Assembly (NCBI GenBank): GCA_041743105.1
Contig: JBGTNI010000015.1
Coordinates: forward strand, 1-64,000
Direction of reading: 5' to 3'
Source: QHCE01 sp041743105
GTDB lineage: Bacteria > Actinomycetota > Actinomycetes > Mycobacteriales > QHCE01
Length of the DNA: 64,000 nt
The notes under the pieces are model-generated. The model had not been told where the DNA came from. It worked only from the letters and a program-made list of their open reading frames with translations, and searched no databases. This document shows positions 25,297 to 34,601 of the stretch, one piece after another; the stretch's first letter is position 1; each line of letters begins with the position of its first letter. A program made the translations under genes and the position numbers.

Positions 25297-27354
25297 TTAC
25301 CTACGGCGTGGTCTCCGATGCCTCGGGCCGCTGGGTGGAGAACCTGATCTGGGGGACAACGGCTCCTGTCTCGATTGCGCAATGAAGCGCGCCGAAACCT
25401 CCGGGTTAAAAGTGAAAGTTTTGCCGGCGTCATCGTAGGAACCGGCGGGGTGAGGTTCGCTGGTGTCGGTGCGGGCTACCGCGAGGAGAGCTCCGGCGAT
25501 CTGGCTGCCTCGAACGGAGTCACTAGTCTCCACCTGCACTCGCAGAGTTGGCAGTCCAGCAATGATCTGGGCACCCAATTTCCATACCGGTTGTATCGAG
25601 GCGGGCTCTCCATTCACTTCAGCAAGCGTAAAGTCGGTGCCCGCTACGCCGGTCGTCAGCTTAATGCCCGGGATGGAAATGGCATCGGCCTTGCCTTTGC
25701 CGCTGGAGGTGCCGGGCATCACCAACGCCTGAGCAATGCGTAGGCCTACCGTGTCGGTGCAGTCGGTGATTCCTTGGAGGTGAGCTGCGATCCGATCGAC
25801 ATGGAGCGGCATAACGAGAGAACCGAAGATTCTCTTGGGCTGGTCTGAGGAGCGATACAGCTGTTGATCGGCGATATTGACCGGGGGTTTGATGCGGTAG
25901 GTAAGACGTATTGGGCCTTCATACCCCACAGTCCTGTCGGTGAAGGCCGCGAACCCTTCGAGCATTGCGACGTCGGTGAGGTCATAGCCTTCCCCGGAAC
26001 ATCGGAGCGCCACGGCGCGGTTGCCGGCCCGGTCAATACGGACTCGGTGGCCCATAAAAAACCCTGGACCATGCGCGTAGCTCTCCCTATCGGAAGGATG
26101 CCAGTCGCGTATGTGCGCGCCAAGACGGTCCATCGCCTTGTTCGGGCTCGTGCTCGGGGGTGTGGAATAGCCGCGGATAGCAGCAATAAGCTCCTCGACA
26201 TCGTCGCAGGCTACAGCGGCGCCGGACACCTCCACGGATATCAGACTGAACTCGTGTGGGAACTGTAGACCCGCCCAATCCCCCGCATCGGCGAGTACCT
26301 GCGCTGATCGTTGGTTACGCCTACGGCCGATCAGAGATCTGCGCCAAGCGTTATACAACGTAATCGTCGTTGCGTCAGTGATTCCGTTGCGCATCTGGGC
26401 CAGCGCATCGAGCCGGCGCTGAAATTCGCCCAATGACTCCGCGGCTAACACCGGCAGTTCCTGATAACGGTCAAGCACACTACGAGCGTCGGAAAAACCG
26501 CCGGCGCCACGGAACGAGGTTCCGGAGGCACGTTGCTCGAGAGCTCGATCGAGAGCAGCGGTTACCAGCGGCGGTAGGGCCGGGAACTCGCCATCGGTAA
26601 CGGCTCGCACCAGGCGGAGCGCAGCCGCCCACATATCCGGGTGGCCTGCCATATTGAACGTGGCAACGGTGCCGTGGTTTAACCCCACCTCCGCGGCGAA
26701 CTGGTCGAAAGCCTCCGCCGGATTGTCGCGGATGAGTTTCTCGCGCGCCGCGCGCCGCAACCGCTCCTTGGTTGCTTCCTCGGCCGCTGTCGTGGCATTG
26801 CCGATAGCTTCTACTTTTTCTGTTACACGCCTATCCGCATTCACCGTGGCTATCAGCCCGGCGTCGGCAAGCCTCAGCTCTCGTACCAGAGAAAGAAGAT
26901 CTGTGAACTGGGTACCCTGTTGTGGATTGAGGGCATACATCACCGCGTTCAACCTTCTGGACGGGTCAGTTACACGGTCCAGTGCCCAGCTGGCGATTGT
27001 TCTTCTAGCTCCCGGGTCAAAGCTGAGGTGGTTGAGTGCACGGGTAGCGATATCGGCGTATAGCCGATCCGTCAGCCGTGCAGCAAGCTGCCGCTCATAC
27101 TGGCCCAGTTCGGCGACAAAATCGGTGGCAACCTGCGCGTCGTTCGCGACTATATCGATAACCGCCAGCACAAAATCGTCAAAGGAGCGGTCGGATGGGT
27201 GGCGGCGAGTCTCTACTCCCAGCTCTTGCCAAGCAGGTTGGTCCCCGTTAGGAGGGGCCGTCACCACGCGCAGCGCCCACGAACTATCGGGTTCGACATC
27301 CGTGGAACGGGCTGCTGTTTCAAGGAGTCGCCACGCGTATTCAGAAGAGTGCAT
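25297..27354 (-). CDS. Large protein of unknown family in the vapBC island
   Basis: A 685-aa ORF with good coding character and a proper start (ATG with GGAG 6 nt upstream). No signal peptide or transmembrane helix is seen. The first ~350 residues look alpha-helical, including a charged, possibly coiled segment (TTAAEEATKERLRRAAREKL). The second half appears mixed alpha/beta (RAGNRAVALRCSGEGYDLTD, LRVQVETSDSVRGSQIAGAL). The last ~25 residues turn abruptly into Pro/Ser/Arg-rich sequence and may be read-through into foreign DNA. I do not recognise the family and see no nuclease, protease or NTPase motif. It sits with vapBC between valS and ftsK, where related genomes have other genes, so it is accessory. 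Confidence 0.7.
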   Translation of the reverse strand: MHSSEYAWRLLETAARSTDVEPDSSWALRVVTAPPNGDQPAWQELGVETRRHPSDRSFDDFVLAVIDIVANDAQVATDFVAELGQYERQLAARLTDRLYADIATRALNHLSFDPGARRTIASWALDRVTDPSRRLNAVMYALNPQQGTQFTDLLSLVRELRLADAGLIATVNADRRVTEKVEAIGNATTAAEEATKERLRRAAREKLIRDNPAEAFDQFAAEVGLNHGTVATFNMAGHPDMWAAALRLVRAVTDGEFPALPPLVTAALDRALEQRASGTSFRGAGGFSDARSVLDRYQELPVLAAESLGEFQRRLDALAQMRNGITDATTITLYNAWRRSLIGRRRNQRSAQVLADAGDWAGLQFPHEFSLISVEVSGAAVACDDVEELIAAIRGYSTPPSTSPNKAMDRLGAHIRDWHPSDRESYAHGPGFFMGHRVRIDRAGNRAVALRCSGEGYDLTDVAMLEGFAAFTDRTVGYEGPIRLTYRIKPPVNIADQQLYRSSDQPKRIFGSLVMPLHVDRIAAHLQGITDCTDTVGLRIAQALVMPGTSSGKGKADAISIPGIKLTTGVAGTDFTLAEVNGEPASIQPVWKLGAQIIAGLPTLRVQVETSDSVRGSQIAGALLAVARTDTSEPHPAGSYDDAGKTFTFNPEVSARFIAQSRQEPLSPRSGSPPSGPRHRRPRRR

Positions 27355-27507
27355 GCACGCTCCACTACGTACCGAGTCGGGCTATCCTCAGGTAGTCGCC
27401 AGGCTACAAACCAATCTGGCAGTAACCGATCGTGTCGCGCAGTCTTTTTCTCGAGTCGAGCACGACCGATGCTTATGGAGGCGATGTCGGCAGCGGGTGC
27501 GCCAGAC

Positions 27508-29928
27508 CTACAACGCGGTAAGCACCGAGGCCAGTTCGTCGGGCTGCACGAGCACCTCGCGGGCCTTAGAACCCTCGCTCGGGCCAACGATCCCGCGGCT
27601 TTCCATCAGGTCCATCAGCCGGCCGGCTTTGGCGAATCCCACCCGCAGCTTGCGCTGCAACATCGAGGTGGAGCCGAACTGGGTGCTCACCACCAGCTCG
27701 ATCGCCTGCTTGAGCACGTCGAGGTCATCGCCGATGTCAGCATCGATTTCTTTGCTGCTCGCCGCGGGCGCGGTGACATCCTCGGTGAATTCGGGCTCGC
27801 GCTGGTCCTTGCAGAACGCCACCACGGCAGCGATCTCGGGTTCGGTCACCCACGCGCCTTGAGTCCGAACCGGCTTCGACGCTCCCATCGGCAAGAACAA
27901 CGCATCACCTTTGCCGATGAGCTTTTCGGCCCCGGGCTGATCCAGGATGACACGAGAATCGGCGAGCGAGGACGTGGCAAAGGCTAGCCGGGACGGCACG
28001 TTGGCCTTGATGAGACCGGTGACCACATCCACACTGGGCCGTTGCGTCGCGAGTACGAGATGAATCCCGGCAGCCCGCGCCAGCTGCGTGATGCGAACCA
28101 CCGAGTCCTCTACGTCGCGCGGTGCCACCATCATCAGGTCGGCAAGCTCATCGACGATGATCAGCAGGTATGGGTAGGGTCGGTACACCCGCTCGCTACC
28201 CGGCGGCGGCTTGATCTCACCGTGGCGCACTTTACGGTTGAAGTCATCGACGTGCCGCACCCCGGCGGCCGCTAGGTCCTCGTACCGCATGTCCATCTCT
28301 TTGACGACCCACCCCAGCGCATCGGCCGCCTTCTTGGGGTTGGTGATGATCGGCGTCACCAAGTGCGGTATGCCCTCATACAGCGTCAACTCAACCCGTT
28401 TGGGGTCCACCAGCACCAGTCGTACCTCATCCGGTGTCGCCCGCGACAAGATCGAGACCAACAGCGTGTTGATACAGCTGGACTTACCAGCTCCGGTGGC
28501 TCCCGCGATAAGAATGTGGGGCATCTTCGCCAAGTTGGCCACCACGTAGCCACCTTCGATGTCTTTGCCCAACCCAACTGTCAACGGGTGATGGTCATCG
28601 CGGGCGGGTGCCGAACGGAGCACGTCGCCCAGCGCAACGGTCTCACGGTCGGCGTTCGGGATCTCTACCCCCACCGCGCTCTTACCGGGAATGGGGCTGA
28701 TGATGCGCACATCGGGGCTTTTCACCGCGTAGGCGATGTTGCGTGACAACGCCGTGATGCGCTCCACCTTCACCGCCGGTCCCAGCTCGATCTCGTACCG
28801 GGTGACCGTAGGTCCACGCGTGAAGCCAGTGATGGCGGCGTCTACGTCGAACTGATCGAGCACCGCGGTGAGCGCCTCGATGACGTGGTCGTTGACACGG
28901 CTACGACGGCGAGCTGGCGGACCGGCCGAAAGCATGTCAGCAGGCGGTAGCCGATAATCGCCGTCGGAGGCGCTTAGCGCCAACTGTTCTGCCCTGGTCG
29001 GCGCCGGCGTATGCGCGGGCGGTGGGGGCGGTACAGATGTCGCGGCCTCCGCGAAGACTCCTTGACGGCGACGCGTGGAGCGGCGCAGCTCTCCGGTGGC
29101 GGGAACCGCTTCGGTTTCCTCGGGCCCGGCGCCTGGAGGTGAGCCGCCTACTCGCGATCCAGCCCCAGCCCGACGCGGCACACTGTCGTTTCCACTCTCC
29201 TCGTCTGCCGCCGGGACGCCGAAGGCGAAGTCCAGCACTCGCTTTAGTCGAGACGGCAGCGTATTGATCGGCGTCGCCGTCACCACCAGCAGACCGAAGA
29301 TCGTCAGCAGCGACAGTAACGGAACCGACACCCAGATACTGGTCACGTCGGTGAAGGGTGTTGCTACGTAGCGTCCTACCGCACCCGCGGCTGCCGACCA
29401 CCCGCTTGGGTGCTCCGGAGAGGACCGAATCAGATGCAACAGGCCCAACCCACCAGCAGTCAGCGCGGTGGCGCCCACCATGATGCGGCCACGCTGCGAC
29501 TCATCGGGCGTGTGACGCATCAAATGCACCGCCGCGATCAGCGCCACCACCGGCAGCACCACCGTGGCTGAGCCGATGAGGAATCGCAGACCAAGCTCGA
29601 GCGATTGCCCGAACACGCCGGCCTGGTCGAACCAGACCGCCATTGCAGTCGCAATGGCGAAGCCAAGCACCAACAGGGCCAAGCCGTCTCGGCGGTGGGC
29701 CGGGTCGAGGTCTGCGGCACTGGCCGCGTTCCGACCTACCAGCCGAGCAGCGCCACCTAGCGCGCGTGCCACACCCGTCCAGACGGCGACGAACGGCCGG
29801 AACACGCCGAAGGAGGATTTACGTCGCGCCACATTCGCCGAACGCCGTTTGGCGCCCGAAGATCTCGCGCTGTCGGACCTGCGCACACGCTTGCCGATTC
29901 TGCGTGTGGGAGTACTTCGCGCGGCCAT
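27508..29928 (-). CDS. ftsK: DNA translocase FtsK
   Basis: Septal DNA pump that clears chromosome ends during division. The 806-aa product has a basic N-terminus, about four membrane helices between residues 70 and 250 (LALLVLGFAIATAMAVWF, VVLPVVALIAAVHLM), and a Pro/Ala-rich linker. The motor domain has Walker A GATGAGKSSCINTLL near residue 475 and Walker B LLIIVDELADLM. A C-terminal winged-helix gamma domain (STSMLQRKLRVGFAKAGRLM) reads polar DNA motifs. The linker is of moderate length. A 153-bp gap with nothing notable separates it from the unknown 685-aa gene downstream. Confidence 0.96.
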   Translation of the reverse strand: MAARSTPTRRIGKRVRRSDSARSSGAKRRSANVARRKSSFGVFRPFVAVWTGVARALGGAARLVGRNAASAADLDPAHRRDGLALLVLGFAIATAMAVWFDQAGVFGQSLELGLRFLIGSATVVLPVVALIAAVHLMRHTPDESQRGRIMVGATALTAGGLGLLHLIRSSPEHPSGWSAAAGAVGRYVATPFTDVTSIWVSVPLLSLLTIFGLLVVTATPINTLPSRLKRVLDFAFGVPAADEESGNDSVPRRAGAGSRVGGSPPGAGPEETEAVPATGELRRSTRRRQGVFAEAATSVPPPPPAHTPAPTRAEQLALSASDGDYRLPPADMLSAGPPARRRSRVNDHVIEALTAVLDQFDVDAAITGFTRGPTVTRYEIELGPAVKVERITALSRNIAYAVKSPDVRIISPIPGKSAVGVEIPNADRETVALGDVLRSAPARDDHHPLTVGLGKDIEGGYVVANLAKMPHILIAGATGAGKSSCINTLLVSILSRATPDEVRLVLVDPKRVELTLYEGIPHLVTPIITNPKKAADALGWVVKEMDMRYEDLAAAGVRHVDDFNRKVRHGEIKPPPGSERVYRPYPYLLIIVDELADLMMVAPRDVEDSVVRITQLARAAGIHLVLATQRPSVDVVTGLIKANVPSRLAFATSSLADSRVILDQPGAEKLIGKGDALFLPMGASKPVRTQGAWVTEPEIAAVVAFCKDQREPEFTEDVTAPAASSKEIDADIGDDLDVLKQAIELVVSTQFGSTSMLQRKLRVGFAKAGRLMDLMESRGIVGPSEGSKAREVLVQPDELASVLTAL

Positions 29929-30045
29929 GCCACAAACGGTATCGCGTCAACCCTCAGAACCCTGGTAGCCCCGGCGACTTCAGCCGTGACAACATCCCCA
30001 TCGACCAACTCGACAGTTTCCGTAAGTTCGGCGGGAGTTTGGCGA

Positions 30046-31710
30046 TCAGCTAGGCAGCCGCCAGGACACCACCTGGTTTAGCTGCCAACGTGTACCGCAG
30101 ACCAGTCGCTGCTTATCGACGCCGCACAGCCGGGTCGGCAGCAAGGTCGGCTCATAGCCGTCGGTCACCGGTTCGCTTTGCACCTCGACGGTCTTGACCA
30201 GTCCCGGTCGCTCCAGCGAGCCGAGTTCCAGCGTTCGTGCATTAGCCGACACCACCACCACGTCGGTGGAGTCCGAACCCGGCGACGTCGTCGCGACGAG
30301 CAGTCTTTTTTGCGTTCCGACCGTTGCGCTCCGCACGAAAACCGGGGCCTTCCCGCGCCACACTCGGCGACCCGTCTTGGCGACAACGACCTCGGTGCGG
30401 GCTTTGTCTAGCGGACACGGATTGACGAAAGAACCCCCGCCATCGCACAGCAGCAAAGCCACTACGTCACCGTTTCGCCGCACATGCATAGCGCCTTTAT
30501 CGTTGGTGGCCACGACTTTGCCGGTTTCGGGATTGATCAGCCTGGTCGCGGAGCCCTGCGCGTTGGGCACACAAACCATCGTCGAGCACTGCCGGGGGAC
30601 CGCATCGGCACCAAGCTCGGTAGACCACACCGGAGTATCGAGTTTTCCCTTCGAGACGCCCTCAATTCGAACGTCCGATCCAGGAAGGACCCGTACCAGG
30701 ACGTCGTCAGAGTAGGCAATATAGCGAGTGGGGTCACCGGATCCGCGGGGCACGCTGATGAGGTCCTTGCCGGTGTCGAGCTCTCGCACGACGGTGGAGG
30801 TCGCACCGTCCATCACCGCAAATTCACCGTCGAACAACGGCGTCGGCGCGAATCCGTCCGGCAGTAGGCCCGCTAGCTCGTTGACACCGTCGTCGACCGG
30901 CCGGGCATTGTCGAATTTCCAGCGCTGCCGACCGGAAGTGACATCGATCGCAGCGAAGGTCTGCCGCCCTCCTTCCGTTGGAAGGTCTCGAAGCACAACC
31001 GTCTGCTGCGAATACAGCCATCCAATCTGATCGTCGAATGCCTTGATGACCCGACCGTCCTCGGCATTGACCAGCAGAGTACGGCGGTGAGCCTGTTCGT
31101 TACCGGCGTGGTTGTCGCGCAAGCTGCCGCGTAACCCGTCGCCACTGACAACTACAACATCACCAACAGCGGTCAACGTGACCCCAAGCGGCTGGCCGGT
31201 CAGCTCCCAACGCTGCTGACCGTCGGTGAGGCTTCGACCCCGCAGCGCGCAGTCGGCTCCGTTGGCGTGGGGGCCGGCTCGCTGGTTACATTCGATTGCC
31301 ACCAGCATCTGGTCTACCAGGGTCGAAGACCACATCGAGACCGAAGCACCCGAGCGCCATTGCTCGGTGAGCGTGCCCTGACGCTTATCCGTGGCCGGTT
31401 TATCGTCGGGCTGGGAGTCCGATCCGGAGCCCTGTAACACGGTGACTCCGATGACCAGCGCTACGACGCTGATCGCGATCGCGATCAGCCAACCCCGGTT
31501 GAACCGACGCTGGGGTTCGTCGTCGGGATTCCGATTGCCAGGAGCGGAGTTTCCGATATAGCTATAACCGGGATAACCGCCGCCCTGCTGCCATTGCGGT
31601 CGGGGTGCACCGGGATGGTGGTAGGGGTCGTTGGCCGACAACGGTTGCTGGGGATAGCCGGACGGGTCGGGACCAGGCTGAGGGTAACCAGCCTCAGGGT
31701 AATACGACAT
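30046..31710 (-). CDS. PQQ-like beta-propeller membrane protein (paralogue 1)
   Basis: A 554-aa protein. It has a Pro/Gln/Tyr-rich cytoplasmic N-terminus (MSYYPEAGYPQPGPDPSGYP), one transmembrane segment about residues 70-92 (GWLIAIAISVVALVIGVTVL), and a large extracytoplasmic domain with repeated blades of PQQ-like type (DGQQRWELTGQPLG, ASGRQRWKFD-like). Cysteines in the extracellular part (IECNQ, DCALRG, CSTMVCVPN) could form disulphides. It lies 22 bp after a similar 674-aa gene on the same strand, so the two form a duplicated pair between rnj and ftsK. It is probably an envelope protein; ligand and function unknown. Confidence 0.82.
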   Translation of the reverse strand: MSYYPEAGYPQPGPDPSGYPQQPLSANDPYHHPGAPRPQWQQGGGYPGYSYIGNSAPGNRNPDDEPQRRFNRGWLIAIAISVVALVIGVTVLQGSGSDSQPDDKPATDKRQGTLTEQWRSGASVSMWSSTLVDQMLVAIECNQRAGPHANGADCALRGRSLTDGQQRWELTGQPLGVTLTAVGDVVVVSGDGLRGSLRDNHAGNEQAHRRTLLVNAEDGRVIKAFDDQIGWLYSQQTVVLRDLPTEGGRQTFAAIDVTSGRQRWKFDNARPVDDGVNELAGLLPDGFAPTPLFDGEFAVMDGATSTVVRELDTGKDLISVPRGSGDPTRYIAYSDDVLVRVLPGSDVRIEGVSKGKLDTPVWSTELGADAVPRQCSTMVCVPNAQGSATRLINPETGKVVATNDKGAMHVRRNGDVVALLLCDGGGSFVNPCPLDKARTEVVVAKTGRRVWRGKAPVFVRSATVGTQKRLLVATTSPGSDSTDVVVVSANARTLELGSLERPGLVKTVEVQSEPVTDGYEPTLLPTRLCGVDKQRLVCGTRWQLNQVVSWRLPS

Positions 31711-31732
31711 CTGATCACCCCCCCTCAGCGGA

Positions 31733-33757
31733 CTAAGTCACGTTCCATGTCGTAGCCCGCATCGGGGACCACCTGCTGCCGCACGACAGCGTGCTATCGG
31801 TGGCCACACAGGACACGTTCGGTACGGCGATTAACGTGGCGGACTCCCGTTGATTCCCGACAGCGGGCTGACCAGTGGCTCGCTCCACCGACTCTAGAGC
31901 CTTCAGCGCAACCGTGCCGACTGTAGTGGGATTACTCGAATCGTCGGAGAAGGCTAACACCCGCACGCGATTACCTTCGGCAACACCGACCATGAGGCTA
32001 GCACCGGCGTCGCGGCCTTGTGGGGCAACGAATGCAGGCCGCTTGCCGCTCCACACGCGTGCGCGATCGCGGATACGAACCACCTCGACACCGGCGTCCT
32101 GGCCGGGGCAGACCCTGACATCCTGCGCCGCCGAGCAGCGCACGATGACTGCGAGGTCTCCACCACGGCGAACATACGACCAGCCGGAATCGTTCCGGTA
32201 GATCGGTTCACCGCTCACCGGGTCCACCACGGCACTGCGGTGGGAGCTCACATCCTGTACGCAGACCAGTCCCGCGCACGCGGCCACATAGCCCCCTGGG
32301 GGGAGCTCATAGTTCCACGGCTGCGCCGCATCGTCGGCACCAAGCCGAGTACCGTGCAGCACACGCTTATCGCCAGCACCGGTGACATGCAACGCGTACC
32401 CACTGGCGACGCCGAAGATTCGACCAGCCAAACGCGGCTGAGCTAGGCCGCCGGTGGCGATATCGCGAATCTTGTACTCCCCGGCCGTCGTCGCGTCGGG
32501 AACCATAACGTAGCGGTTACCGCCGGCCATGCCGTCGTAGTACATCCGATCGAAGCCGCTGGGCACCCCGATAGACGCTTGGCTCACTGCCCGAGCATTC
32601 TCCACGGCGGGGCTCTGCGCGATGGGTACCTGCCATAACTTACGGCCGTCGGTGACGTCGATGGCGATGACCTGACTGACGGCCTCGGTGGGGCGTTCGG
32701 CGAAGATCGCTGTCGTTCCGGCGTAGCCAAGCAAGACCCCGTCGGCGAACGTACGGGTGATCTCGCCCGTCACCGCCGACACCACCAGGGCCTGATCTCC
32801 GCCATATGCGATGACGGCTGGACCGGTCGATGCCAGTGCTACCCCGATGGATTGCCGGTCTAGCTTCCAGCGGGACTCTCCGTCCCGCTGGCCACGACCG
32901 ATCAGGGAACAGCTTTTCGGCTTCTCGCGAGTGCGAACTATCGGCCCCTGGCCTTGTCGGGAGCGTTGCGCCGAAATCGCCACATTCTGTGATGCAGGTT
33001 GGCACTCCACGCTGACGATCGTGTCGTTGACGGCGACTATGTCCAGGGTAAGCCGGGAGTCCGGCGCCTGCCACACCTGCTCGAAAGCGCCAGATGAGCT
33101 CGCGCTGGCACGGGACGAGTCTTTCGAGCCAATGAGGTGATACATCGTCCCCACGACCAACAGCGCCAAGACCACAGCGACCACCACGATCAAGCGGCCG
33201 CCGCGCCGCCGCGCCGCCGGCAGCCTCACGTACGGCGGGCTCGTAGGTGGGGCGGTGAATTCTGACTCGGTGAACGCTAGATAGCGCTGCGGAACGGTCC
33301 TCGCCAATTCTGACTGAACCGCGATGGTCGGTACGGCGGAGCACCATACCGGCGGAGTGTGCACGAGTTCGGAGGCGGCACGGGCCGGCGGAACAAACCG
33401 CGTGGTCTCCTGCTCGATACCGACCCATTCGGTGGTTTGGCCATCCTCGGTGAGCGATCGATTCACTGCTGGCTGCACGCTTACCGGCCACAGGGGCGCA
33501 AACACCGATGGTGCTTGGAGTGCCGCGGGATCGATCGGCAGCTGATCGGGGTGTGCCTGGCGATAGGTCAGCTGCTCGGCGAGATGAGCGGGGTCGACAG
33601 GCTCCAGAGGCCCGTAGAAACTGCGCTGGCCGTAGGACAGCGGACGGCCATAATCGTCGACACCCCAATACGGGTCGCGTTGTGAATACGGCCGTACTGC
33701 TTCGGTCACAGCGTTATCGTGCAACCACGCGACACTGACGGCCGGTAACAACATCAA
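31733..33757 (-). CDS. PQQ-like beta-propeller membrane protein (paralogue 2)
   Basis: Up to 674 aa. Like its downstream neighbour it has a long cytoplasmic Pro/Tyr-rich region, one transmembrane helix (about 190-210, LIVVVAVVLALLVVGTMYHL) and an extracytoplasmic beta-propeller-like domain (VIAIDVTDGRKLWQVPIAQS, CAGLVCVQDVSSHRSAVVDP). Shared layout, cysteine positions and endings (LSCGSRW here, LVCGTRWQLNQVVSW there) show paralogy. The start is uncertain: TTG 33757, ATG 33754 or GTG 33709 (giving MTEAVRPYSQRDPYWG) are possible, and none has a strong ribosome binding site. Confidence 0.8.
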   Translation of the reverse strand: MMLLPAVSVAWLHDNAVTEAVRPYSQRDPYWGVDDYGRPLSYGQRSFYGPLEPVDPAHLAEQLTYRQAHPDQLPIDPAALQAPSVFAPLWPVSVQPAVNRSLTEDGQTTEWVGIEQETTRFVPPARAASELVHTPPVWCSAVPTIAVQSELARTVPQRYLAFTESEFTAPPTSPPYVRLPAARRRGGRLIVVVAVVLALLVVGTMYHLIGSKDSSRASASSSGAFEQVWQAPDSRLTLDIVAVNDTIVSVECQPASQNVAISAQRSRQGQGPIVRTREKPKSCSLIGRGQRDGESRWKLDRQSIGVALASTGPAVIAYGGDQALVVSAVTGEITRTFADGVLLGYAGTTAIFAERPTEAVSQVIAIDVTDGRKLWQVPIAQSPAVENARAVSQASIGVPSGFDRMYYDGMAGGNRYVMVPDATTAGEYKIRDIATGGLAQPRLAGRIFGVASGYALHVTGAGDKRVLHGTRLGADDAAQPWNYELPPGGYVAACAGLVCVQDVSSHRSAVVDPVSGEPIYRNDSGWSYVRRGGDLAVIVRCSAAQDVRVCPGQDAGVEVVRIRDRARVWSGKRPAFVAPQGRDAGASLMVGVAEGNRVRVLAFSDDSSNPTTVGTVALKALESVERATGQPAVGNQRESATLIAVPNVSCVATDSTLSCGSRWSPMRATTWNVT

Positions 33758-33898
33758 GTTCGGACCGAACGCCCGAGTACATACCAGCTACACGGTCTGT
33801 CTGAATAACGGGGGTTTGGGTTGATGTGGCGGAGCGGCCGTTTCACCGTCGATTGAATGACACCACAACTGCTACGCCTCCTGCCAGGCGACCTGGCA

Positions 33899-34564
33899 TC
33901 AGGATGGAGTGCGGCGATGCTCCGGCGCCGCGCCGCGGGAGACGAAGGTGGCGGCAAAGGCGCGAAACTCCTGCGCGGCAAGATCTTCGCGGTCCCCCAG
34001 CTCGGCAACGGACGACCGCACGGCGTCCAGGGCGTCACCATCCTGGCCGAGCAGCGTTAACGCGACCGGCAATCGGTAGACCAACTGGTGGGGAAAACCA
34101 TAGTCGCCCAATCGCAAAGTGACCGCCAGGGCCTCTAGGCAGGAGTGCGCCTTAAAGAACGGGAAGGCATAGGTGGCAATGGTGTCGACCATCTTCCTTA
34201 CCTGACGTTCGAGCTTTTTCTCCCGGACCCCTTCGAACAAATAGTGAGTGCCGAACTCACTGAAGGGGCCCCTGGCAAGCTGGCTGAGAGGGGCGCTGAT
34301 CGTCAGGGGAAAGTACGGGTGGAACTTCACGCCGCGGCGGCGTGCCACCTCCCGCTCCACCGCCTGGTGGCCCACCCCGAGCACCGGATTGATCAGTAGT
34401 TTGTCGTCCCCTCGTCGCACAGCTCGGTTCAGCCCCACCCACCCGAACACGTCGGGCGCCACCTCGATAGTGCTGCCATAGCGCCGGCGGGTGAAACCGA
34501 GACCCCGGAGACTCTCATCGGCGACACCGATCACCGCGTCGATAAGCTGCCGGGAGGCGCCCAT
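33899..34564 (-). CDS. Conserved hypothetical protein
   Basis: A 221-aa soluble protein starting MGASRQLIDAVIGVADESLR at ATG 34564, 37 bp downstream of rnj on the same strand. It contains FGWVGLNRAVRRGDDKLLIN and, further on, EKKLERQVRKMVDTIATYAF and FFKAHSCLEALAVTLRLGDY. The composition and hydrophobic spacing are those of a folded alpha/beta protein. I do not recognise a named family and see no catalytic motif. The ~140-bp gap to the propeller gene shows nothing recognisable. Confidence 0.7.
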   Translation of the reverse strand: MGASRQLIDAVIGVADESLRGLGFTRRRYGSTIEVAPDVFGWVGLNRAVRRGDDKLLINPVLGVGHQAVEREVARRRGVKFHPYFPLTISAPLSQLARGPFSEFGTHYLFEGVREKKLERQVRKMVDTIATYAFPFFKAHSCLEALAVTLRLGDYGFPHQLVYRLPVALTLLGQDGDALDAVRSSVAELGDREDLAAQEFRAFAATFVSRGAAPEHRRTPS

Positions 34565-34601
34565 TACCAGGAACGTCCCCTCATGCTGTATCTCTCCACG
34601 G

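Noticed and set aside
26654..27862. 402-aa + strand ORF opposite the 685-aa gene and ftsK
   Set aside because: Ser/Ala/Arg-rich antisense translation that crosses two genes on the other strand; no start signal or motif.
32640..33668. 342-aa minus-strand ORF overlapping the propeller gene in another frame
   Set aside because: Arg/Pro-rich out-of-frame reading; the 674-aa frame has the membrane helix and propeller blades.
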